From: Polaromonas sp.
Lineage (GTDB): Bacteria; Pseudomonadota; Gammaproteobacteria; Burkholderiales; Burkholderiaceae_C
Length of the DNA stretch: 44,879 nucleotides
Assembly (NCBI GenBank): GCA_013824015.1
Contig: PNNC01000035.1
Location: 1-44,879, forward strand
Direction: 5' to 3'
The notes below the pieces were generated by a model that was not told where the DNA came from, did no database searches, and was given only the letters and a program-made list of their open reading frames with translations. Position numbers and translations under genes: made by a program. Within the stretch, counting starts at the first letter, position 1; every line of letters starts with the position of its first letter. This document shows positions 39,191 to 44,879 of this stretch, in pieces.

Positions 39191-40259
39191 GCCTGTCCTG
39201 CGTCGGCTGACCCTTGTGCGTCCAGCCGCCGACCTCGCCATCCTTACCGCGCATCGCCGTGGACGACCCGTCAGCGCGCAGGTGCGATTCCTGGCCTGCG
39301 TGCTTGCAAGGAACAATCTTGTTGGGTTTGCGGGTGCTGCGATTGAAGTGGAAAACAAACTCGAAGCTGGGAGCCAATCGGCCCTGCCAGTCGCCGGGCA
39401 TGCCTGGCCCCTGATCCCAGACGTACCACGCGAAGCGCCGCCACCCTTGCTGACGCATCCAGGACAGCCAGCCGTCCCAATAGGGGATGACTTCGTTGTC
39501 GCGGTGGATCAGCCCAAGATTGACCAGCACCTGTCCGTCGCCCGCCATCGGCAGATGTGCGAACACACCGCGCATCAGGACATCCCAATCGGCAATGCCG
39601 CCGGAGGTGTAGTCGCGCTGGTTGCCATACGGCGGCGAGGTGAAGCAAAGCTGCGCGGTGTCACTCTGCATCAGCGTGGCGACCACGGCTGGGTCGGTGG
39701 CGTCGCCACAGATCAACCGATGCGAGCCGATGGCCCAGACATCGCCCTCGCGCGACACCGCCACCACTGGTTTGTCAGGTACGTCATCAGTCGTATCGGG
39801 TTCGTCGGCATCTGCATCATCTTGCGCCGCAGGTTCTGCTTCGGTGGGCGTGGCATCTGCCAGCAGCGCATCGATCTCGATGTTCTCGAAGCCGGTCAGC
39901 GCCAGTTCGAAACCCGCTTCGGAAAGCTCCGCCAGTTCGAGCGCCAACACCTCCTCATCCCAGCCAGCGTCAAGCGCCAGCCGGTTGTCGGCGATGACCA
40001 AGGCGCGCTTTTGCGCGGTGGTGAGATGGGCCAGTTCGATCACCGGCACCTGATCCAGCCCCAGCTTGCGTGCAGCAGCCAAACGACCGTGGCCCGCGAT
40101 GATGCCGTTGTCGCCATCAACCAGAACCGGGTTCGTCCAGCCATATTCGACGATGCTGGCGGCGATCTTGGTGATCTGCGCATCGGAATGTGTGCGCGGA
40201 TTGCGGGCGTAGGGAATCAGCGCCTCGACCTTGCGGTACTCGACGTTGAGCGTATTCAA
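39190..40259 (-). pseudogene. Truncated ParB-methyltransferase of phage type
   Basis: An N-terminal ParB/sulfiredoxin-like domain (LIPYARNPRTHSDAQITKIA, GIIAGHGRLAAARKLGL) and an acidic linker lead to a DNA methylase half: WAIGSHRLICGDATD and LCFTSPPYGNQRDY (SPPY catalytic motif). WYVWDQGPGMPGDWQGRLAPSF is followed by GGWTHKGQPTQD, where similarity stops. The 3' part that should carry the FxGxG cofactor motif is missing, so it should be inactive. The frame stays open through the remnant into the next gene. Start taken as TTG 40259; uncertain. Confidence 0.75.
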
Positions 40260-40279
40260 AGAGGGTGTCCTGAAAAAAG

Positions 40280-40312
40280 AAAACCCGCCGACGACAACCG
40301 TGGGCGGGTTTT
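40280..40312. terminator. Hairpin before the ParB-methyltransferase
   Basis: AAAACCCGCC (40280-40289) and GGCGGGTTTT (40303-40312) form a 10-bp stem with a 13-nt loop; on the minus strand it ends in a T-run (TTTTCTTTTTTCA). It can therefore terminate leftward transcription just before the methyltransferase start and may act as an attenuator or insulator. Confidence 0.6.
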
Positions 40313-40319
40313 GGGGTTG

Positions 40320-40370
40320 GTGCGAACTGACGGGGTGCGAACTGCGAACCGTGCGAACCTTGGTTCGCAC
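40320..40370. repeat. GTGCGAAC repeat array with palindrome
   Basis: GTGCGAAC occurs at 40320-40327, 40335-40342 and 40351-40358, a partial TGCGAAC at 40343-40349, and the inverse GTTCGCAC at 40363-40370. The last two form a perfect palindrome GTGCGAACC-TT-GGTTCGCAC. Spacing of 15 and 16 bp is not a helical multiple. It looks like a repeated protein-binding site. The rest of 40371-40587 contains no supportable gene. Confidence 0.6.
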
Positions 40371-40587
40371 CCTGACGCTAAAAAAGCGCCGCGCTCGCGC
40401 CCCCCGCATTGGTTTTTGGCCAGGAAGGACCCGTTGATTTCTGGGCTGCTTCCTCTGCCGTCACCTCTGTCCAGACGATAGATGAATACTACGCAAGATC
40501 AGGTCGTTTTGTTGCAGGGGCAAAAACCGCTGATTGCCGCGTGATGGAGCACATCTCCGACCATACGCGCCAAATCACGCCAAAACC

Positions 40588-40974
40588 CTACGCGACCACC
40601 ACACCATTGAGTTGATCTGCGACCGTCTGCAATGCCCGCTGCCAATGCCGCCATGCCGTCGTGCGGTCGCAGGCAAAGCGGATCGTGATGTCCCGCCAGC
40701 CATAGCGCTTCGCGCGCATCCATACGAGATGACGTTGCTCAACTGTGAGCCACTGCACCCAGCGCATGACCTCCAGCATTCGCTCAATCGCGTCTGGACT
40801 CGGCGGAAAGGATCGGTACACCCTCTCGTCCGCTGCAAAGGTCTCCCATTCGCTCCGGACAATGGCGGGCCAGCAGTTGAAGTATCCCTGTACTCGAACA
40901 GGAGGCAACCGTCTACTGGTGCTTGCGGCCTCTTCAAACCGAGCAGCAACGTCATCGATAGTCCACTTAGTCAT
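40588..40974 (-). CDS. Phage DUF6362-like HTH protein
   Basis: 128 aa. WTIDDVAARFEEAASTSRRLPPV, then a central QGYFNCWPAI and a C-terminal HTH-like block (WLTVEQRHLVWMRAKRYGWRD, then IRFACDRTTAWRHWQRAL). This is the pattern of DUF6362 phage proteins, which resemble small sigma-like or terminase-small-like HTH factors. ATG 40974 is used; the longer frame runs into the upstream gene. It overlaps the next gene upstream by 8 bp. Confidence 0.65.
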   Translation of the reverse strand: MTKWTIDDVAARFEEAASTSRRLPPVRVQGYFNCWPAIVRSEWETFAADERVYRSFPPSPDAIERMLEVMRWVQWLTVEQRHLVWMRAKRYGWRDITIRFACDRTTAWRHWQRALQTVADQLNGVVVA

Positions 40975-41170
40975 TGCGTCGCCCTCCGTAGAGTCGGTCA
41001 CCGATGCGTCGCACGATCTCGCGCTCGATGAAGTCCAGACGTTCGTCGGACGCGTTGACCACCAGGATGTGTTGGTCACGCCAGCCACGTTCCTTGATCG
41101 CATCCAGATCCGTGGCCTGAGGCTGCAGACGACCCAGGGGGCAGCGGTATTGGGGTGTCGGCACCTTCAT
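40967..41170 (-). CDS. Small phage protein of unknown function
   Basis: 67 aa. Basic and hydrophilic: KVPTPQYRCPLGRLQPQATD, then ERGWRDQHILVVNASDERLDF and IEREIVRRIGDRLYG. ATG 41170 lies one base beyond the RuvC-like stop, and the 3' end overlaps the next gene by 8 bp, so it sits inside a packed operon. I do not recognise a family. Confidence 0.55.
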   Translation of the reverse strand: MKVPTPQYRCPLGRLQPQATDLDAIKERGWRDQHILVVNASDERLDFIEREIVRRIGDRLYGGRRND

Positions 41171-41171
41171 G

Positions 41172-41636
41172 TCACACCTCCTGCGTCTCGACAGCCCAGT
41201 GCAGCAAGGCCAGGGCGTCGGCTTCGTTGTCGTCGACTGGGGTGTGACCACGCAGGCGGACGGACGCGATCATATCGTCCTTGCCCGCATTGCCCTTGCC
41301 GGTCGCGTGCTTCTTGATCGTGCCGACTGGAACACCCTGGTAAGGGATGTTGTGATGCTCACACCACGCGGTCAGGTGTCCCATGAAGCCACCGTAGGCG
41401 TGCGCCGCATCAACGCCAGCGTGCCGTCGAACCTCCTCGAAGAACACCGCGTTGATGTGATTGCTGGCCGAGAGCAATTCGTTGAGCCAGCGCTTGAAAC
41501 GGAGGAAACGCATGCCGCCCCCTTCAAATCGCTGCGGCTTGAAGTGCTCCGTGCCGCTGGTGATAGTGCCGTCCAGGTGCTGCAAAGCCCACCCGGTGTG
41601 TGTGCCCAGATCAAGGGCCAAGATTGTCGTGTTCAT
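41172..41636 (-). CDS. RuvC-like Holliday junction resolvase of phage type
   Basis: 154 aa. RNase H-fold: ILALDLGTHTGWAL with the first catalytic Asp, VFFEEVRRHAGVDAAHAYG with the Glu, TIKKHATGKGNAGKDDMI, and DDNEADALALLHW carrying the final acidic pair. This is the arrangement of RuvC-like phage resolvases that process branched DNA before packaging or during replication. ATG 41636 is chosen; the longer frame starts inside the large hairpin. It lies between the primase hairpin and the small protein. Confidence 0.82.
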   Translation of the reverse strand: MNTTILALDLGTHTGWALQHLDGTITSGTEHFKPQRFEGGGMRFLRFKRWLNELLSASNHINAVFFEEVRRHAGVDAAHAYGGFMGHLTAWCEHHNIPYQGVPVGTIKKHATGKGNAGKDDMIASVRLRGHTPVDDNEADALALLHWAVETQEV

Positions 41637-41657
41637 CGTCTTTACTCCGTGTTGGGT

Positions 41658-41757
41658 GGGCGAGTGACGGATGCGACGGGTTCTTTGGAAAACAGCCCTT
41701 ACGTGCGCGCACGCGTAGCGCGTCAATCAGGAAACCCGTCAAATCCGTCACTCGCCC
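41658..41757. repeat. Long imperfect inverted repeat (~100 bp) after the primase gene
   Basis: GGGCGAGTGACGGATGCGACGGGTT (41658-41682) pairs with 41733-41757, 23 of 25 positions matching (the GC pair faces TT). The 50-bp loop has a GC-rich palindrome GTGCGCGCAC (41703-41712) beside ACGCGT. The inverted repeat ends 7 bp past the primase stop codon on the minus strand. It could be a structured terminator, an RNA element, or a phage replication site. Confidence 0.65.
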
Positions 41758-41764
41758 GGATTGC

Positions 41765-44056
41765 TCAGTCATCTCGGTAGGGGTAGCCATGGCTGTACGG
41801 CTTGGGCCTGAGGGCTATGCCCGTGATCCCACGTGCGCCCCCGGTCAGCCGACACTTCTCGAACTTGCGGGCCGCCATCAGTTCGGAGAAGCGCTTGACC
41901 GAGCCCACGTACTCACCCGCGCGCTCGGCCCATTCACGCCAGTCGGCGAACAATTCGGAAACGCCTTCGCGGTGGGTCTTGGCCAGCAGGCAACGCTCTT
42001 CGATCCACTGCCCGAGCGCGTCCTCGGCCTCGAAATACTCCTCAGTCGCCGACACCACACTGGCGGGAGGCTTCAGTCCGTGGCGTTGCCAAAGGCTGCA
42101 GCCCTCGACCGCCCACGCCAGAATGCCGTCCCGTTCCTTGAGCAGCTTTTCCGTCAGCCTGCCGTCACGCCGTTCGGGCGGGATCGTCACCGTGAACGGG
42201 ATCAGGTGCAGTCGCCGCTTCATCGCCTCATCCACGTTGCGGATCGATGGCTTGTGGTTGCCTGCGATCACCAACTTGAACTGCGGTACGTACTCGAAGA
42301 AGTCCTGGCGCATGAAACGCGCAGACACCTTGTCGCCACCGGTGATGGCCTTGACCTTGGATTCGTTCCAACGCCGACCCTGTTCGGTTTCGATGGATGA
42401 CACAAAGCGTGCGCCGCGCAGGCCCGCCAGATCGGTCGGATGCCGGTCGGTGCGCGCCTCCATGAACGTGTCCATCGGCGCGTTGGCCGCGTAGTCGCCC
42501 AAGATGGTGGTCAAGACGTTGACGAACACCGACTTGCCGTTCGCGCCGGTCCCGTACAGGAAGAACAGCGCGTGCTCGCTGGTCACGCCCGTCAGGCAGT
42601 AGCCGACCATCAGTTGCAGATAGGCAATCAGTTCGGCGTCGCCGCCTGTGACATCGGCCAGGAATGCGCGCCACGTCGGACTGTCGCCCTGCGGTGTGGC
42701 CGTGGTCACCTTGGTCATCCGGTCATCGCGCCGGTGCGGTCGCATGCGGCCCGTGCGCAGATCAACCACACCGCCTGGTGTGTTGAGCGCCCAGACGTCG
42801 GCATCCCACTCCTCGGCGGTGGACGCGTGCTTGGGATCGGAGCGTGCGATTTTCTCGACGGACGAGATCGTGGCGGAGCTGGCCAGCTTGCCTGTGAGCC
42901 GAGGGCTGTCCGCCTTGAGTGACGCCATCCGGCAGATACCGCGCGCCAGATGAGACACATAGAGCACCTGATCCGGATTCCAGCGCACGCCGGTCCAGAC
43001 CAGCCATTTGCCCCAAAGCGCGCAGTAGCGCCAGTCCTCGCCATAGCGGCGTGTGAAGGCCGAGGACAAGCCGTCCTCCGTAGTCCAGTCGACACCGGTC
43101 AGCAGATCCGGTGGTGGCGTCTCCTCGACCGACCGCATCACCGGCATCCGCTCGCCGACGGCGAGGAAGCCCCTCACATCGAAGCCGTCCGGAATGGCGT
43201 CAGCCGCATCCCATCCTTCCGGCTTGTCATCGGGTGGCACCAGGATGGCGACCGTGGTCGCACCCGCGTTCAGGATTGCTTGCGATGCACGGTCAGCGTA
43301 ATCCCAGCCTGGCGCGTCCCGGTCAGGCCAGATCAGCACGGATTTGCCCGCCAGCGGCGACCAGTCGGTCTTATCGACGGGAGCGTTTGCGCCATGCATG
43401 GCCGTGGTTGCCACCACACCGATGGCGATCAGGGCCTGCGCACACTTCTCGCCCTCGACCAGCACAACGTGACCAGCGGCCGCCAGCCCCGGCTGGTTGT
43501 ACAGCGGGCGCGGATCGGGCGGAGTCATCTTGCGCCGCTTGGCATCCCACGGCCGGAACTCCTTCTTGCGCCCGGGTGGGTCGTAGCGGTACACGACCGC
43601 AATCAGTTTGCCGGTGGCATCGAAGTAGTCCCACTTGGCCGTGGCCGGGCCGAGATCATCAACCGGAGCTTCCTTCTTGGCGCGGCGTACCGGCACTGAT
43701 CGCGAACGACCGAGCAGATCAGCTGCCTCGTCGAGCACCCGGGGAAAGTCGGTGTGGACGTTGGCCCCGAGGTAGGCGGCGATCAAGGCAAAGATGTCAC
43801 CGCCATCGCCCGTGGCACGATCCGTCCAGAGACCAGCCTTGTCGCCTTCGAGTACCACCTCAAGGCTGTCGCCCGGGCTGCCCAGGATGTCCCCGATCAG
43901 AAACTTGCCACGACGCTTCTTTCCTGCCGGAAACATCGTGGTCAGGACTGATTCCATCCGTGCGATCAGTTCAGTGCGAATCTCGTCCCGCTCGCTGTCA
44001 TTGACGTTGCGCCGGCCCGTTTCTCCCGGTGGTGATGTGTCATTGAAATCAAGCAT
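41765..44056 (-). CDS. Phage primase-helicase (TOPRIM + D5-like)
   Basis: 763 aa from ATG 44056. The N-terminal part has a zinc-less primase-like start (FLIGDILGSPGDSLEV), then a TOPRIM core: HVVLVEGEKCAQAL near residue 197 and LIWPDRDAPGWDYAD near 239. A D5/DUF5906-type helicase follows: LFFLYGTGANGKSVFVNVL near 505, then RFVSSIETEQGRRWNESKVK and VIAGNHKPSIRN. The C-terminus carries a small HTH-like tail. It makes primers and unwinds DNA for phage replication. ATG at 44056 fits the 8-bp overlap with the upstream gene; a GTG at 44065 is possible. Confidence 0.9.
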   Translation of the reverse strand: MLDFNDTSPPGETGRRNVNDSERDEIRTELIARMESVLTTMFPAGKKRRGKFLIGDILGSPGDSLEVVLEGDKAGLWTDRATGDGGDIFALIAAYLGANVHTDFPRVLDEAADLLGRSRSVPVRRAKKEAPVDDLGPATAKWDYFDATGKLIAVVYRYDPPGRKKEFRPWDAKRRKMTPPDPRPLYNQPGLAAAGHVVLVEGEKCAQALIAIGVVATTAMHGANAPVDKTDWSPLAGKSVLIWPDRDAPGWDYADRASQAILNAGATTVAILVPPDDKPEGWDAADAIPDGFDVRGFLAVGERMPVMRSVEETPPPDLLTGVDWTTEDGLSSAFTRRYGEDWRYCALWGKWLVWTGVRWNPDQVLYVSHLARGICRMASLKADSPRLTGKLASSATISSVEKIARSDPKHASTAEEWDADVWALNTPGGVVDLRTGRMRPHRRDDRMTKVTTATPQGDSPTWRAFLADVTGGDAELIAYLQLMVGYCLTGVTSEHALFFLYGTGANGKSVFVNVLTTILGDYAANAPMDTFMEARTDRHPTDLAGLRGARFVSSIETEQGRRWNESKVKAITGGDKVSARFMRQDFFEYVPQFKLVIAGNHKPSIRNVDEAMKRRLHLIPFTVTIPPERRDGRLTEKLLKERDGILAWAVEGCSLWQRHGLKPPASVVSATEEYFEAEDALGQWIEERCLLAKTHREGVSELFADWREWAERAGEYVGSVKRFSELMAARKFEKCRLTGGARGITGIALRPKPYSHGYPYRDD

Positions 44057-44276
44057 CGGCACCACCCTCGTGTGACGTCTGCTGCGCAGCGATCCAGGCT
44101 TCCAGCTCGTTGGGTTTGAAGCGAACCAGTTTGCCGACGCGGTAATGCGGAATGCGACGCTCCTGTCGCTCCTTGGCTTGAGAGAGCCAATACGACGGCA
44201 GATTGAACATCAGTGCAGCCTGGCGCACGTCGATCAGCTGCTCGCCCAGTACGTGATTCAAATTCGAGGTATTCAT
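44049..44276 (-). CDS. AlpA-like HTH protein upstream of the primase
   Basis: 75 aa. LIDVRQAALMFNLPSYWLSQ, then RRIPHYRVGKLVRFKPNELEAW is a MerR/AlpA-type winged helix. Similar segments occur in the C-terminal part of the 182-aa protein at 23679-24227. It overlaps the primase by 8 bp and the upstream nuclease by 4 bp. Probably a regulator or excisionase-like factor of the phage early region. Confidence 0.8.
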   Translation of the reverse strand: MNTSNLNHVLGEQLIDVRQAALMFNLPSYWLSQAKERQERRIPHYRVGKLVRFKPNELEAWIAAQQTSHEGGADA

Positions 44277-44879
44277 GCTTGTGTCCTCCAGCAGCGGTCT
44301 TGCCACGCGCACATCCGGCATTCAAAGTGGGTCGAGTCATGGAAGGCGCGCGGCAGGAGCTCTCCCGCCTCGGTCGCCGTGATGACCTTGACCGCCCGAT
44401 CCGACATGCGTTGGGCCAGTGCTGCGTCAAAGGGCACGAGCTCGGTGTAGATCTCCATCGTGTCGGCGTTGAGTGCCGTGAAGATCGCCGGGTGCTCGTG
44501 CAGTTCGAGATAGGCTTGGTAGATCGCCACTTGCGCGGCGTAGACGGGCTTGGAGAGAGTCAGGCCCTTCTTGTCCAGATCGCTCCAGGACTTGTTGCCG
44601 AGACACTTACATTCCCAGAGCGCGGGATAGGCGAAGCCCTCGGGGCCGCCGACGATGACGCCGTCGATGTGGCCCTGCAGGCGGCCATCGGCCACCGAGA
44701 AACCGAACTGCTCGCCGTCGGCCTTGCGGGTGCGCAGGTCAAAGCCCGCGTCCCGGAGCCACGCGACCATGCAGTCCTCCATGACGTGACCGCGTTCGAA
44801 GATCCGCAGCATTCGGCCCGGGGTGTCACGCCCGTGGTCGATGGGTGCCTTGGCGTACTCGAACTGCAGCGCTCGCTCG
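44273..44879 (-). CDS. PD-(D/E)XK nuclease, partial (start outside window)
   Basis: Reading leftwards from the edge, the frame is open throughout (ERALQFEYAKAPIDHGRDTP, then RMLRIFERGHVMEDCMVAWL). The core QGHIDGVIVG and ALWECKCLGNKSWSDL gives D...ExK, followed by AQVAIYQAYLEL and a C-terminal cysteine cluster (HFECRMCAWQDRC) as in RecB/Cas4-like nucleases, some of which bind an iron-sulfur cluster. It probably acts in phage recombination. The start is beyond 44879. Confidence 0.82.
   Translation of the reverse strand, partial: ERALQFEYAKAPIDHGRDTPGRMLRIFERGHVMEDCMVAWLRDAGFDLRTRKADGEQFGFSVADGRLQGHIDGVIVGGPEGFAYPALWECKCLGNKSWSDLDKKGLTLSKPVYAAQVAIYQAYLELHEHPAIFTALNADTMEIYTELVPFDAALAQRMSDRAVKVITATEAGELLPRAFHDSTHFECRMCAWQDRCWRTQA

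Noticed and set aside
40320..40370. CRISPR array
   Set aside because: Repeat units are 8 bp with 7-8 bp spacing and include an inverted copy; no 20-plus bp repeats or spacers, and no cas genes in the window.
41637..41726. N-terminal extension of the RuvC-like protein
   Set aside because: The added residues are encoded by the inverted-repeat region and lie before the conserved RNase H start; ATG 41636 is the natural start.
23075..44879. Integrase or transposase within the island
   Set aside because: No tyrosine or serine recombinase or transposase motif was seen in any of the supported genes; it may lie outside the window.

Overview
The window reads as a high-GC betaproteobacterial chromosome, most likely Burkholderiales and close to Comamonadaceae. 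The evidence is the first ~97 nt of a 16S rRNA gene (minus strand, bases 1-97), whose start resembles that group, together with very GC-rich core genes (uup, hemE, priA, rep, an ScsB-like DsbD) coupled by short stop/start overlaps. No strain can be named from this sequence.

Core region, 1 to about 23,075. It opens with the 5' end of an rrn operon, transcribed to the left from two tandem promoters. The ABC-F gene uup lies divergent to it. A MocR-type regulator is divergent from a four-gene operon (EamA exporter, aminotransferase, PhzF-like protein, glyoxalase-like protein) whose genes are coupled by ATGA/GTGA overlaps. Next come a hybrid histidine kinase (minus), a histidine phosphatase (plus), a creatininase-family amidohydrolase (minus), an ScsB-like DsbD plus a secreted single-cysteine thioredoxin-fold protein, hemE, an AT-richer spacer with two perfect DnaA-box matches, priA, an AEC transporter (minus), the rep helicase, two small exported proteins and tRNA-Gly(GCC).

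Island, about 23,100 to the right edge. Base composition drops and the content becomes mobile or defensive immediately beyond the 5' side of tRNA-Gly. The left part (23.3-27.3 kb) has two tandem AlpA-like HTH proteins, an AbiEi antitoxin without its toxin, an XRE/ImmA-type metallopeptidase regulator overlapping a PIN-domain gene, and an HNH protein. The centre (27.6-36.3 kb) is a tightly packed plus-strand operon: HTH-bearing cytosine-5 methyltransferase, Vsr, EcoRII-type endonuclease, SNF2 helicase, stand-alone EcoRII-N domain, GHKL (MORC/paraMORC-like) ATPase, HNH nuclease and DUF2971 protein. This is the most interesting system here. It looks like a CCWGG-type restriction-modification module physically welded to an ATP-dependent helicase/GHKL/HNH effector. 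A convergent gene for a predicted PD-(D/E)XK protein follows.

Right part (37.7-44.9 kb): a remnant prophage read leftwards. It has a PD-(D/E)XK nuclease (cut by the window edge), an AlpA-like protein, a TOPRIM/D5 primase-helicase, a RuvC-like resolvase, two small proteins, a ParB-methyltransferase that loses its 3' half, the 3' tail of a tail-type gene, then a small membrane protein, a holin-like protein and an endolysin. The join between the half methyltransferase and the tail-gene remnant near 39,190 suggests that one deletion removed the packaging, capsid and tail genes. The defence genes lie past the lysis genes, where phage cargo is often found. No integrase is visible; it may lie beyond the right edge.
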